Of a stretch of DNA of 64,000 nucleotides, positions 8,207-17,166 are shown piece by piece. The number at the start of each line of letters is the position of its first letter. The first letter of the stretch is position 1. A program made the translations under genes and the position numbers. The notes under the pieces were generated by a model. The model made no database searches, was not told where the DNA came from, and was given only the letters and a program-made list of their open reading frames with translations. The stretch comes from an uncultured Dorea sp. (lineage in GTDB: Bacteria > Bacillota > Clostridia > Lachnospirales > Lachnospiraceae), in assembly GCA_910589275.1 (NCBI GenBank), contig CAJUTH010000014.1:1-64000 (forward strand), written 5' to 3'.

Positions 8207-9547
8207 ATGGAGGAAGCGCTCATAAAAAGGGTACTGCCTCATAGCATAGAGGCGGAGCAGTCTGTCGTTGGCGCTATGCTGATGGATAAAGATGCGATTG
8301 TGGCGGCATCAGAAACAATAAGCAGGGAAGATTTTTATCAGGTTTCCTATGGGATTATCTTTGAATCGATGGTAGAGCTTTTTAATGAAGGGAAACCGGC
8401 GGATCTGATAACGCTTCAGGAGCGTTTGAAGGAAAAGGACGTCCCGGAGGAGATTTCCAGTCTGGAATTTGTACGGGAGCTGATTACCGCGGTGCCTACC
8501 TCGGCAAATGTGAAATACTATGCGCAGATCGTATATGAGAAGTCTATGCTGCGCAGGCTGATTAAGCTTAATGAGGAAATCGCCAATATCTGTTATGTAG
8601 GCGCAGAGCCGATGGAAGAGATTCTGGAGACTACGGAGAAAAGGATATTTGAATTGCTCCGGAACAGAAATACGGGGGATTATGTTCCCATTAAAGAGAT
8701 CGTCTTGAATGCATTAGACAGGATAGAAAAGGCGTCCAAAAGCAAAGGGACGGTGACGGGTATCCCTACAGGATTTCTGGATCTGGATTATAAGCTGTCC
8801 GGTCTGCAGCCTTCGGATCTTGTGCTGGTTGCAGCGAGGCCGTCCATGGGAAAGACGGCGTTTGTACTGAATATTGCCCAGCATGTGGCTTTTAAAACGA
8901 ATCGCAGCGTGGCGGTTTTCAGCTTAGAGATGTCGAAGGAGCAGTTGGTAAACCGTCTGTTTTCATTGGAATCGCAGGTGGACTCCCAGAGCCTTAGAAC
9001 CGGCAATCTGAAGGATTCAGATTGGGAGAAGCTGATTGAAAGCGCGGGAATTATCGGAAAATCAAAGCTGATCATTGATGATACACCGGGCATTTCTGTG
9101 ACGGAGCTTAGGTCTAAATGCCGCAAATATAAATTGGAGTATGATCTGGAATTAATTATTATTGATTACCTGCAGTTGATGAGCGGAAGCATAGGAAAAC
9201 GCAGCGATTCCAGACAGCAGGAGATTTCGGAGATATCCCGGTCTTTAAAAGCAATTGCAAGGGAACTGAATGTTCCGGTGATTGCTCTATCCCAGCTCAG
9301 CAGAGCGGTAGAACAGCGTCCGGATCATCGGCCGATGCTGTCGGACCTGCGGGAATCCGGCGCAATCGAGCAGGATGCGGACGTGGTTATGTTTATTTAT
9401 AGAGATGATTATTACAATAAAGACACAGACACGCCTAATCAGGCGGAAATTATAATAGCCAAGCAGAGGAACGGTCCGATAGGGACGATAAATCTGGCAT
9501 GGCTTCCTGATTATACGAAGTTTGCAAATTTAAAATGGCAGGAATAG
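8207..9547 (+). CDS. dnaB: Replicative DNA helicase
   Basis: 446 residues. The N-terminal primase-interacting domain (about 8-105: PHSIEAEQSVVGAML) is followed by a linker and the RecA-like motor: Walker A ARPSMGKTAFVLNIA (about 208), the ETSLEM-like FSLEMSKEQLVNRL, Walker B LIIIDYLQLM, sensor IALSQLSRAVEQR and DLRESGAIEQDADVV. It unwinds DNA as a hexamer at the replication fork. GGAGGAAAAGG lies before the ATG. No intein is present, as the motor reads through without interruption. Confidence 0.97.
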   Translation: MEEALIKRVLPHSIEAEQSVVGAMLMDKDAIVAASETISREDFYQVSYGIIFESMVELFNEGKPADLITLQERLKEKDVPEEISSLEFVRELITAVPTSANVKYYAQIVYEKSMLRRLIKLNEEIANICYVGAEPMEEILETTEKRIFELLRNRNTGDYVPIKEIVLNALDRIEKASKSKGTVTGIPTGFLDLDYKLSGLQPSDLVLVAARPSMGKTAFVLNIAQHVAFKTNRSVAVFSLEMSKEQLVNRLFSLESQVDSQSLRTGNLKDSDWEKLIESAGIIGKSKLIIDDTPGISVTELRSKCRKYKLEYDLELIIIDYLQLMSGSIGKRSDSRQQEISEISRSLKAIARELNVPVIALSQLSRAVEQRPDHRPMLSDLRESGAIEQDADVVMFIYRDDYYNKDTDTPNQAEIIIAKQRNGPIGTINLAWLPDYTKFANLKWQE

Positions 9548-9570
9548 GGGCTGGTTTGCAGCCCCTTTTT
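9547..9570 (+). terminator. Intrinsic terminator of dnaB
   Basis: GGGGCTG (9547-9553) and CAGCCCC (9559-9565) form a perfect 7-bp stem, then TTTTT. Its first base is the last base of the dnaB stop codon. Confidence 0.9.
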
Positions 9571-9574
9571 ACTG

Positions 9575-9940
9575 CTAAGTAAGAGAATCTGGCAGCAGCA
9601 ATTTCTTTAATTTGCCAACGGCGCTTGTCTGGGATGACTCTTTGCGGAAGGCCTGCTGCTGGCGGATAAGCTGGTCAATTTTGCGGAATTCTTCTTCCTG
9701 CTGGCGTTCCTTTGCATCCAGAAGGAAGGACATTTCCTTTGTGATCATTGATACCAGCAGTTCATTGTTGTTTTCCAGCATTCTTTTGATGCGCAGCTGC
9801 TCCCTGGTGCGCTTCATGTCCGGAATTAATGCTTTCAGTTCTTCAAATGGAACTCCCTGTTCGTATAATTCCTTGATGCAGTTATATAACTTAGTGTCCT
9901 CTTTCGTGGCATTACTTAGTGTATTTAATGCATTTCCCAT
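9575..9940 (-). CDS. Hypothetical small helical protein
   Basis: 121 residues; no family recognised. The start codon has AAGGGGG-type purines upstream on its strand. N-terminal part MGNALNTLSNATKEDTKLYN resembles a helix-turn-helix lead-in with VPFEELKALIPDMKRTREQL; the rest is a strongly charged Gln/Glu/Arg helix (about 60-105), probably a coiled coil. No cysteines except one, no membrane segment. It is convergent with dnaB and lies downstream of the ferredoxin gene on the same strand, with a terminator between. Possibly a small DNA-associated protein, but this is only an impression. Confidence 0.6.
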   Translation of the reverse strand: MGNALNTLSNATKEDTKLYNCIKELYEQGVPFEELKALIPDMKRTREQLRIKRMLENNNELLVSMITKEMSFLLDAKERQQEEEFRKIDQLIRQQQAFRKESSQTSAVGKLKKLLLPDSLT

Positions 9941-10061
9941 AGGAATACCCCCTTATTTTTGTATGCAGAAGTATAGCATGTCCCCGAAAGAGATATTGTC
10001 AAAAATGGTCGTCGGTATTAAAAATTCGTGCGACACCTTTCGCCTGGGCGGCAGGTATCAT

Positions 10062-10092
10062 AAAAAAAGACAACCTCGCAATGGGGTTGCCC
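10062..10092 (-). terminator. Intrinsic terminator of the ferredoxin gene
   Basis: Read on the minus strand: GGCAACC, a 9-base loop, GGTTGTC, then seven T. It begins about 30 bases after the ferredoxin stop. Confidence 0.8.
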
Positions 10093-10122
10093 TTTTCTTT
10101 CGTTATTAAGAGTTCTTTTGAA

Positions 10123-10293
10123 TTACTCTGCAGAGATAGCCTCTACTGGACACTGATCTGCGCAAGCGCCGCAGTCAAGGCAGGCATCAGCGTTAATCTC
10201 AAAATGTGAATCTCCCTCAGTAATAGCCTCTGCTGGACACTGAGCTGCACAAGCACCACAAGAAATGCAGTCATCGCTAATTACATATGCCAT
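10123..10293 (-). CDS. Ferredoxin, 2[4Fe-4S]
   Basis: A 56-residue protein, of the size of clostridial ferredoxins. Two cluster motifs are visible: CISCGACAAQCPAEAI (first CxxCxxCxxxCP) and CLDCGACADQCPVEAI (second), related by the usual internal duplication, with MAYVISDD at the start and ISAE at the end. It is a soluble low-potential electron carrier for pyruvate:ferredoxin oxidoreductase, hydrogenase or Rnf. TAAGGAGGTACTTATC precedes the ATG. Monocistronic: own promoter upstream and terminator downstream. Confidence 0.95.
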   Translation of the reverse strand: MAYVISDDCISCGACAAQCPAEAITEGDSHFEINADACLDCGACADQCPVEAISAE

Positions 10294-10333
10294 GATAAGT
10301 ACCTCCTTATAAAGTTTATGTGATAATCACAAG

Positions 10334-10349
10334 GCTGATATACATCAGC
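10334..10349. other. Small perfect hairpin in the ferredoxin leader
   Basis: GCTGAT-ATAC-ATCAGC. On the plus strand it is followed by six T and could stop plus-strand transcription; on the minus strand it lies in the leader of the ferredoxin mRNA, between promoter and start. Confidence 0.45.
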
Positions 10350-10357
10350 TTTTTTCT

Positions 10358-10386
10358 ATCATAATACAAAAACGGCAAATATACAA
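10358..10386 (-). promoter_or_regulatory. Promoter of the ferredoxin gene
   Basis: On the minus strand TTGTAT (10386-10381), 17 bases, TATGAT (10363-10358). The untranslated leader would be about 55 bases. Upstream, 10418-10446 holds a further dyad (AACAGT...ACTGTT with inner GGCC/GGCC) of unknown role; the remaining bases to 10594 are AT-rich without a clear signal. Confidence 0.55.
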
Positions 10387-10594
10387 GCAGTTTCATGCTT
10401 AAAAATAGGTACAAAATTAACAGTTTGGCCTTTGGCCTCACTGTTATGATACAAAGTTGCAAAGTCCGAAAATTTTAAGATTTTTTTCAAGACTTTTTCA
10501 CAGATTTATTGTATAACTGTATGTAGCGTGTTACAGTATTTGTTTGGATATAAGGAAGCTGTAACAAGAGCATAGATATAGGGAGATTGATATT

Positions 10595-11875
10595 ATGAAA
10601 AAGAAATGGATTGCGGCGCTGGTAGGTGTCTGCATGGCAGTTCTTACCTGTGCCTGCACAGTGGAGCCGGAGAAGCCGGACGTTCCCGCTCCGACAGAGA
10701 AGAAGGAACCGGAGGAGGATGAGGCAGAGCTTGCAAAGCAGGCGAAGCTGGACCTTATATCGCCTTCAGCGTATGGCGATACAGAAGGGCTGGACGTGGA
10801 GCCGGCGACTTATTTTTCGCTGATTGGAAAAGGAAGTTCCGAAGAATATTGGAAGATGGTAAAAGCAGGAGCGGAGGCCGCCGTGGCCGACCTGAATAAA
10901 GCCCTTGATTATGAGGGCGGAGATAAGGTAAAGGTAGTGTACAGCGGGCCCGGCGAATCAGATAATGTGGACGAGCAGGTGAATATTCTGGATGAGGAGC
11001 TGGCAAGATACCCGTCTGCGCTGGGAATTGCAGTCATTGATTCTCAGTCTTGTAATGTACAGTTTGATTTGGCTGTACAAAACAGTATTCCTATTATAAC
11101 CTATGATTCTCTCAGCAGCTATCAGGGGATTATGGCGAATATTACAACGGATAATAAGAAAGCGGGGGCGGAAGCGGCGGTGCACATGGCGGAAGAATTA
11201 GAGGAAGAAGGACAGGTGCTAGTATTTGCTCACGACAGCAGATCGTTAACCTGCAGACAGCGCGCAGAGAGCTTTGCCGCAGAAATTAAAGAAAATCATT
11301 CTGAGATGTCAACCACAGAAATCTATTATAGGGATAGATTGGATGAGCTGAAAGAGAAGATAGCGAGGGAGAGGGTGGGACTGCCGTCTGACGATGGAGC
11401 AGGGGAAGAAGAGCCAAAGGACAGCGGACTGGCGGAGGGAACTTTAGTCAGTGAGCCAGAACCGGCCAAAGAAGATTTAGACGAAGCGGAAGTGCCGGAA
11501 GAAGCGCTGCAAGAGATTACCGATGAGGAGGCCCTTGCATATATTTTTGAAAAGAATCCGGAAATCAAAGGAATTTTTGCAACGAACGGACAAGCCGCAA
11601 TGCAGATGGCGGATTTGTGTACGGATCAGGAAAAGGAAGATATAGCGATTATCGGTTATGATTCGGATACAGAAGAGATCGAAGCTTTGAAGGAGGGGAG
11701 GCTCGCTGGATTGGTTGTTCAGAATCCATATGGAATGGGGTATGCAGCTATTGTAGCGGAGGCAAGATGTGTGTTAGAGATTGGAAACGAAGCGGAGATC
11801 GATACCGGATATATCTGGGTGGATGAGGAGAACCTAGATAGCAAGGAAGTACAGCGGATGCTGTATATCAAGTAG
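10595..11875 (+). CDS. Sugar-binding-type periplasmic-fold lipoprotein (orphan)
   Basis: 426 residues. Signal peptide with a lipobox ending TCAC (Cys near 21), then a Pro/Glu-rich linker and a type I periplasmic-binding fold: YFSLIGKGSSEEYWKMVKAG (about 75), DEQVNILDEELARYPSALGI, VQNSIPIITYDS, ANITTDNKKAGAEAA, and the C-lobe KGIFATNGQAAMQMADL and IAIIGYDSDTEEIEALKEG. This is the ribose/galactose-binding pattern. Family members normally run near 330 residues; the excess is mostly an acidic insert at about 265-305 (GAGEEEPKDSG...EPAKEDLDEAEVPEEAL) inside the domain. No permease or ATPase lies beside it, so it may serve a remote transporter or a sensor. Ligand unknown. Confidence 0.8.
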   Translation: MKKKWIAALVGVCMAVLTCACTVEPEKPDVPAPTEKKEPEEDEAELAKQAKLDLISPSAYGDTEGLDVEPATYFSLIGKGSSEEYWKMVKAGAEAAVADLNKALDYEGGDKVKVVYSGPGESDNVDEQVNILDEELARYPSALGIAVIDSQSCNVQFDLAVQNSIPIITYDSLSSYQGIMANITTDNKKAGAEAAVHMAEELEEEGQVLVFAHDSRSLTCRQRAESFAAEIKENHSEMSTTEIYYRDRLDELKEKIARERVGLPSDDGAGEEEPKDSGLAEGTLVSEPEPAKEDLDEAEVPEEALQEITDEEALAYIFEKNPEIKGIFATNGQAAMQMADLCTDQEKEDIAIIGYDSDTEEIEALKEGRLAGLVVQNPYGMGYAAIVAEARCVLEIGNEAEIDTGYIWVDEENLDSKEVQRMLYIK

Positions 11876-11960
11876 ATCATGTAAAAAAAGCCGCTTAGAA
11901 AAGGAACACCTTCAAAAATGCGGTTAAGGGGCTTGGGTCCCTAAAATACATACAGAAAAG

Positions 11961-12027
11961 AAAATACGAATCTTTCGCAGAAGGTCAGGTATTAAAAGCA
12001 CTTATTTCTACGGGAGATTCGTATTTT
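11961..12027. repeat. 13-bp perfect inverted repeat, widely spaced
   Basis: AAAATACGAATCT (11961-11973) and AGATTCGTATTTT (12015-12027) enclose 41 bases. It lies between the convergent solute-binding and PrdA-like genes. On the minus strand a weaker CCGC...GCGG stem with a run of T sits near 11883-11930, so the intergenic stretch may serve bidirectional termination. Confidence 0.5.
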
Positions 12028-12084
12028 AAGATTCAAAGTAAAAAACGGTATTAACCGACAGTTCCCTCATTCTTGAATCGTGTA

Positions 12085-12498
12085 TTAGATGGGGAGTTCT
12101 AGATAGATATCTTTCCCTTCCTTGATGGAAATTACAACCTTGCCATGCGTTACAGTAGTGACGACGCCTTCTGCGCTTCCGCTTACAGACGGAACTTCTG
12201 TCTGGGCCGGAGCCTCTGGCTCTGATGGTTCATCTGCCGCGCCGGCCTCTTTATACCCATCTACATTATCAGCGGTCAATGCACAGAGAGAATCGCTAGT
12301 TTTTGTTAATTTAGCGCCGAGAACCTGCTCGATGGTGAGGCACCCGTCCAGATTTAGAAGACCGGAATCTACCAGTTCATCAAAGATAGCCGGATCCTCA
12401 AGATTTGCGGGTTCGATTGTAATGCCAGCCTCTGCGCGGCAGCATAAGACTGCCGGATCTTTTGCATGAGCTTTTGCTGTTTCTGCTGTAATAGACAT
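12085..12498 (-). CDS. Stand-alone homologue of the N-terminal segment of D-proline reductase proprotein PrdA
   Basis: 137 residues. The first ~80 residues (MSITAETAKAHAKDPAV, the Cys pair in LCCRAEAG, NLEDPAIFDELVDSGLL, LTIEQVLGAKLTKT, ADNVDGYK) closely resemble, from memory, the start of clostridial PrdA. After an Ala/Pro/Glu linker the end (IKEGKDIYLELPI) matches the point where PrdA continues into a much longer chain, but here the gene stops. The rest of PrdA, including the pyruvoyl-forming cleavage site, and prdB are absent. A strong AGGAGG precedes the ATG. It follows the mutS2-RR-HK operon by 114 bases on the same strand. It may be a free-standing domain protein or a relic; intact frame and ribosome site favour function. 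Role unknown. Confidence 0.75.
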   Translation of the reverse strand: MSITAETAKAHAKDPAVLCCRAEAGITIEPANLEDPAIFDELVDSGLLNLDGCLTIEQVLGAKLTKTSDSLCALTADNVDGYKEAGAADEPSEPEAPAQTEVPSVSGSAEGVVTTVTHGKVVISIKEGKDIYLELPI

Positions 12499-12612
12499 GT
12501 TACATACCTCCTTTATTCATACCTATAACCAGTATAGTCTTCGTAAATTGTAAAATCCAATCGTTTTTTCCAATAAGAGAGTATGATTATTGAACACGTC
12601 TATAATATGAGA

Positions 12613-14040
12613 TCAGCCCTTTGAAAGAGAGAAGATAAATTCCGTACCGACACCTTCCGTGCTGATTACATTAATATTTTCACCATGCGCTTGTATGGAC
12701 TCCTTGACGATAGACAGGCCGAGACCGGTTCCCTTTTTGTCTTTGCCCCGTGAGGCATCCGTCTTGTAGAAGCGTTCCCATATTTTGTTTAAGGCGTCTC
12801 TGGGAATCCCAATGCCATTGTCCTTGACGGAGGTGATTACCTTGTCTCCCCGATCTGTGGTTTCAACGGTAATAATAGAATCCATATCGCTGAATTTAAT
12901 GGCATTATCGATCAGGTTGTATAGAACCTGCTGAATTTTGCCCTTATCTGCAAACACAGTTAAATGCTTTGTGGCAAGAACTAATTCAATAGAAATCCGT
13001 TTTGCGGTGCAGGTTCCTTCAAAGGAAGCCGCGGTGTTTCGGATTACTTCGTGGATATCAAAGGAAGCTTTATCCAAAATGAGATTCTTTGTGTCAAATT
13101 CATTCAGTTCCAGAAGATCTCTGGTCAGATCAGTCAGGCGTTCCGTCTCGAACAGAATGATATTCAGGTATTTATCTTGAAGATCCGGCGGAATCGTGCC
13201 GTCGGCAATTGCCTCTACATAGCCTTTGATGGAGGTCAGCGGAGAACGGAAATCGTGTGATACGTTGGCCACAAAGGTTTTCTGATAGGTTTCCATATCC
13301 CGGAGCTGCGAAGACATATAGTTTAGGGACGCAGACAGGTATCCCATCTCATCCTCTGCATCGACGGGGATTTCATAGTCCAGATTGCCAAGGGCATACT
13401 GGGTTGCCGCATCAGTAATCCTTCGCAAAGGAAAATAAACCATCAATTCAAATGCGAAGAAGATGAGAAAGGAAAACAGGTAAATCACGGCAATCGTGGT
13501 ATAAATCCTGTGGAGCAGATGCTCTTGAAGCCTTTCGATATCTTGAAGGTCTTTGTGAAGCAGAAAATATCCATTGGTATGGAAGCCGTCTACTACAGGA
13601 GCCATAACCGTAATGACTTCTTCCTCAAAATAATCATGATAAGTGCCCCTCTGATAGGTCTTCCCCGCGTTTTCCATCGGATTAAAATCTTCAATATAAG
13701 CCGGGGAGGATGGATAGCCTTCCGGATGGCTGCTGCACAAAAGAGTTCCGCCTGTATCGGTAAACCATGCGGCGGCATCCGTGTAGGCTTCAATTCCCTT
13801 TAGCTGGAGCCGCACGTCAGAAAGGGAAGCTTCTTCTGTAAAATATTTGGGGAGATACCGGTTAGCCAGAATGTTAGCGCTTTTGTAGAGATCGTTTGCG
13901 GCAGAATCCAGCAATTGGTCATAAATAAAGCCGGGAATTGCCATTGCAGTAATGAAAGCGGCTAAAAAACCCAATATAATATATATCAGTATAAATTTTA
14001 AATGCAGTGTGCTGCTAAAGTGAAGTTTTCCCGTATTCAT
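12613..14040 (-). CDS. Membrane sensor histidine kinase (HAMP-HisKA-HATPase)
   Basis: 475 residues. Membrane segments at about 13-36 and 178-203 enclose an extracytoplasmic sensor of ~140 residues; HAMP follows (PLRRITDAATQYALGN to ~250). Phospho-acceptor His262 is in ANVSHDFRSPLTSIKGY. ATP-binding marks: N box YNLIDNAIKFSD, G1 DNGIGIPRD, G2 KGTGLGLSIVKE. It phosphorylates the response regulator encoded 15 bases upstream. The layout is that of YycG/ResE/PhoR-type kinases, but the signal cannot be read from the sequence. Confidence 0.93.
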   Translation of the reverse strand: MNTGKLHFSSTLHLKFILIYIILGFLAAFITAMAIPGFIYDQLLDSAANDLYKSANILANRYLPKYFTEEASLSDVRLQLKGIEAYTDAAAWFTDTGGTLLCSSHPEGYPSSPAYIEDFNPMENAGKTYQRGTYHDYFEEEVITVMAPVVDGFHTNGYFLLHKDLQDIERLQEHLLHRIYTTIAVIYLFSFLIFFAFELMVYFPLRRITDAATQYALGNLDYEIPVDAEDEMGYLSASLNYMSSQLRDMETYQKTFVANVSHDFRSPLTSIKGYVEAIADGTIPPDLQDKYLNIILFETERLTDLTRDLLELNEFDTKNLILDKASFDIHEVIRNTAASFEGTCTAKRISIELVLATKHLTVFADKGKIQQVLYNLIDNAIKFSDMDSIITVETTDRGDKVITSVKDNGIGIPRDALNKIWERFYKTDASRGKDKKGTGLGLSIVKESIQAHGENINVISTEGVGTEFIFSLSKG

Positions 14041-14055
14041 GAGTATTACGCATCC

Positions 14056-14757
14056 TTATTTTACTTCAAATTTATAACCGATTCCCCATACGGTTCTTAA
14101 GTTCCAAGAGCTGTGGTCGCCTATTTTTTCCCGGAGGCGTTTGATATGGACGTCTACGGTACGGGTGTCTCCAATGTATTCATATCCCCAAATATGGTCG
14201 AGAAGCTGCTCTCTGGTAAAAACCTGATTCGGAGAAGAGGCAAGGAAATATAAAAGCTCCAGCTCTTTGGGAGGCATATCCACATTCTGTCTGTTTACAA
14301 GGACGGAATAGTTGGTCAGGTTAATGCTTAGACCCGGATATTCCACCAGCTTAGACTGGCTTTCGGCCCGTTCCTCAGGCTTCGCAGGCTGATATCTGCG
14401 CAGGACAGCCTTTACTCTTGCAACCATTTCTTTGGAATCAAAGGGCTTCATGATATAATCGTCGGCTCCAAGTTCCAAGCCAAGTACCTTGTCAAAGACC
14501 TCCCCTTTTGCAGAGAGCATGATGATAGGAGTCTGGGAACGGGCGCGGATTTCCCGGCATACCTGATAGCCGTCTATGCCCGGAAGCATTACATCTAAAA
14601 GTATCAAACCGGGCTGATAAGTGTCAAATGCCGATAGGGCGGCCTCTCCGTCATATACAATTTTTGTGTCAAAACATTCTTTTGTCAGATACAGAGAAAT
14701 CAGCTCTGCAATATTTTCATCGTCGTCTACAATTAGGATTTTCTGTTTGCCTGCCAT
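14056..14757 (-). CDS. OmpR-family response regulator
   Basis: 233 residues. Receiver domain 1-120: acidic pocket DDDE (11-14), phospho-acceptor D55 in LILLDVMLPGIDGYQV, Thr/Ser switch in IIMLSAKGE, Lys in DDYIMKPFD. Winged-helix DNA-binding domain about 135-230: PPKELELLYFLASSPNQVFTR, LDHIWGY, TRTVDVHIKRLREKI. It is the cognate partner of the kinase that follows 15 bases later. A GGGGGAC sequence precedes the ATG. mutS2 lies directly upstream (15 bases), so all three are probably co-transcribed. Confidence 0.95.
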   Translation of the reverse strand: MAGKQKILIVDDDENIAELISLYLTKECFDTKIVYDGEAALSAFDTYQPGLILLDVMLPGIDGYQVCREIRARSQTPIIMLSAKGEVFDKVLGLELGADDYIMKPFDSKEMVARVKAVLRRYQPAKPEERAESQSKLVEYPGLSINLTNYSVLVNRQNVDMPPKELELLYFLASSPNQVFTREQLLDHIWGYEYIGDTRTVDVHIKRLREKIGDHSSWNLRTVWGIGYKFEVK

Positions 14758-14772
14758 AAAGATACGTCCCCC

Positions 14773-17148
14773 TTACTTAAATTCTACAATAGTTACACCG
14801 GCATCGCCTTCCCCAAAGGATGCCAGATGAAATTTTTTTACATGTTTCTGCCGCCTTAGATAGGTATGGATGCCGTTTCTCAGGGCGCCGGTACCCTTGC
14901 CGTGGACAATGCGGACAGGGCTTAGGTGAGCCATATAGGCGTCGTCCAGATATTTGTCAAGCTCGGCGACGGCCTCGTCTACCGTTTTGCCTAGAAGATT
15001 AATTTCCGGGCTTACAGATAGAGCCTTTCCCATCTTCATCTTACCCTTCGTGGTACGCTGCATGGATTTGGCAGAGTAAGAAGGCTGGCTGTCTACAATC
15101 TCAAGGTCAGAGATATGCACTTGGGAATTAAGAATGCCCATCTGTACATGGAGATTACCTCTGGAATCTGGAAGAGAGGTGACGGTTCCCGTCAGGTTCA
15201 TGCTGAGGACCCGGACAGATTCTCCCAGTTTAAATTCAGAGGGTTTATGCCTGCGTTTGGGGGCGGCGGACTCCATCGCCAGTTTGGAACTGGTGGACTC
15301 CAGTTTTTTTCGCAGCCGCTCCCTTTCTTTTTCCATTTCCGCGGCAGAGACTCCTTCTTTGCCGAATTTGCGAAAATTCTTCATGGTTTCATCGGCCATT
15401 TCCTTTGCTTCCAGCAGAATTGCATGCGCCTTCTCATTCGCTTCCTTAATCATCCGGTCCCGCTGTTCGTCTAGTTTTTTCTGTTTGGCGGCGGTCTCGG
15501 ATTTTAAGCGTTCCAGTTCCCGCTTGTAGGCGGCAATCTGCTGCTGTTCTTTCTCGATGGTTTTACGGCTGGTTTCCAGATCGGTCAGTACGTCTTCGAA
15601 GGACTCTGCGTCACTGGAGAGATGTGTTTTTGCTTCTTCAATAATATAATCCGGGAGTCCCAGTTTCTTAGAGATGGCGAATGCGTTGCTTTTGCCGGGA
15701 ATCCCAATCAGCAGATGGTAGGTGGGACGTAAGGTCGCCACGTCAAACTCACAGCTTGCATTCATGACTCCGGGAGTCTGAAGTGCAAATATTTTCAGTT
15801 CGCTGTAATGGGTGGTTGCCATGGTGCGGATTCCCTGTCCATGCAGATGGCTTAAAATGGCAATTGCAAGCGCCGCGCCTTCGGTTGGGTCTGTTCCGGC
15901 GCCCAGCTCGTCGAAGAGTACCAGCGAGTCGTGCTGTATTTTCTTTAAAAATGAAACAATGTTAGTCATGTGGGAGGAAAAGGTACTGAGGCTCTGCTCA
16001 ATACTTTGTTCGTCTCCGATATCTGCATATACATCTTCAAAAATGCCTAGCTCTGAACGGTCTAACGCCGGAATATGGAGCCCAGCCTGCCCCATCAGCG
16101 TAAAAAGCCCGGCCGTTTTCAGAGTTACAGTTTTTCCGCCGGTATTCGGGCCTGTGATTATTAGCAGGTCAAATTCATCTCCCAGAGTTAAAGAGATAGG
16201 AACGACCTTGCTCTTATCGATCAGCGGATGCCTGCCCTCACGGATGCGGATACGCCTGTCTTTGTTAAACAAAGGTTTGCTTGCGTTCATGGATAAGGCA
16301 AGAGACCCTCTTGCAAAGATAAAATCCAACTCTGTCAGAGCGCGGTAATTGTTCCGTATCGGTTCGGTATATTCTGCCGTATCCGCGCTGAGGCGTGAAA
16401 GAATTACCTGAATTTCTTCCTGTTCTTTTCCGTACAGTTCCTTTAAATCATTATTCAGTTTTACAATGGCCATAGGCTCTACGAACAGAGTGGAGCCTGT
16501 AGAGGATTGGTCATGAATCATGCCGGGAACCTGTGAACGGTATTCGGATTTGACCGGAACGCAGTAGCGGTCCCCGCGCATGGTAATGATCGGATCCTGT
16601 AGATAAGAGCGCAGAGAACCGTTTACCATACTGTTTAATGTGGAATGAACCTTGTCGTTCATCAGTCCGATCTGCCTTCGGATATGCTTTAAAGTACTGC
16701 TGGCGTCATCGCTTATCTCCTCTTCGCTGATGATACAGCGGTCAATTTCGGAGAATAGCACCGTCAGCGGTTCAATCTGTTCAAAATAGATGTCCAGACA
16801 ATCGGCTAGGTCGTCAGAAGTATCGTGCCGTCCGTAAGCTTTTGCCCTTGCAGCCGCCGCCAGAAGTTTGGCAATGCGCAAAAGCTCGGCCGCATTCAAA
16901 GAAGCGCCGATTTCCAGCCGTTTCATAGAATCTTCGATGGGATAACATCCGCTGAAAGAAGGCTTTCCTTTCCGGACGATTCTAGTAAACGCGGCGGCAG
17001 TCTGTTCCTGCATCGTTTCAATCAGTATCATATCGGTAGAAGGCTTGAGGTTCCTGCATTTACGTTTGCCGCCGGGAGTGGATGCCTCCTCTGTTAATAG
17101 ATCAATGATCTTGTAAAATTCTAGCTTGGTTAATGTTTTTCTATTCAT
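14773..17148 (-). CDS. mutS2: Endonuclease MutS2 / ribosome-rescue factor
   Basis: 791 residues, standard length. N-terminal lever and clamp (1-310) include DRYCVPVKSEYRSQVPG and STGSTLFVEP; ATPase domain has Walker A TGPNTGGKTVTLKT (333-340), Walker B SLVLFDELGAGTDP (408-420) and MATTHYSELK; a long coiled coil (~510-610) follows; the C-terminal Smr nuclease domain (~715-791) has NLLGKTVDEA and HGKGTGALRNGIHTYL. MutS2 suppresses homologous recombination and splits collided ribosomes in Bacillus. AGGAGAATTTAT precedes the ATG. First gene of the operon with the two-component pair. Confidence 0.96.
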   Translation of the reverse strand: MNRKTLTKLEFYKIIDLLTEEASTPGGKRKCRNLKPSTDMILIETMQEQTAAAFTRIVRKGKPSFSGCYPIEDSMKRLEIGASLNAAELLRIAKLLAAAARAKAYGRHDTSDDLADCLDIYFEQIEPLTVLFSEIDRCIISEEEISDDASSTLKHIRRQIGLMNDKVHSTLNSMVNGSLRSYLQDPIITMRGDRYCVPVKSEYRSQVPGMIHDQSSTGSTLFVEPMAIVKLNNDLKELYGKEQEEIQVILSRLSADTAEYTEPIRNNYRALTELDFIFARGSLALSMNASKPLFNKDRRIRIREGRHPLIDKSKVVPISLTLGDEFDLLIITGPNTGGKTVTLKTAGLFTLMGQAGLHIPALDRSELGIFEDVYADIGDEQSIEQSLSTFSSHMTNIVSFLKKIQHDSLVLFDELGAGTDPTEGAALAIAILSHLHGQGIRTMATTHYSELKIFALQTPGVMNASCEFDVATLRPTYHLLIGIPGKSNAFAISKKLGLPDYIIEEAKTHLSSDAESFEDVLTDLETSRKTIEKEQQQIAAYKRELERLKSETAAKQKKLDEQRDRMIKEANEKAHAILLEAKEMADETMKNFRKFGKEGVSAAEMEKERERLRKKLESTSSKLAMESAAPKRRHKPSEFKLGESVRVLSMNLTGTVTSLPDSRGNLHVQMGILNSQVHISDLEIVDSQPSYSAKSMQRTTKGKMKMGKALSVSPEINLLGKTVDEAVAELDKYLDDAYMAHLSPVRIVHGKGTGALRNGIHTYLRRQKHVKKFHLASFGEGDAGVTIVEFK

Positions 17149-17166
17149 ATAAATTCTCCTAAAATG

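Noticed and set aside
9612..10109. 165-codon plus-strand frame
   Set aside because: It lies antisense to the small hypothetical gene and crosses the ferredoxin terminator; Ser/Phe-rich without any motif.
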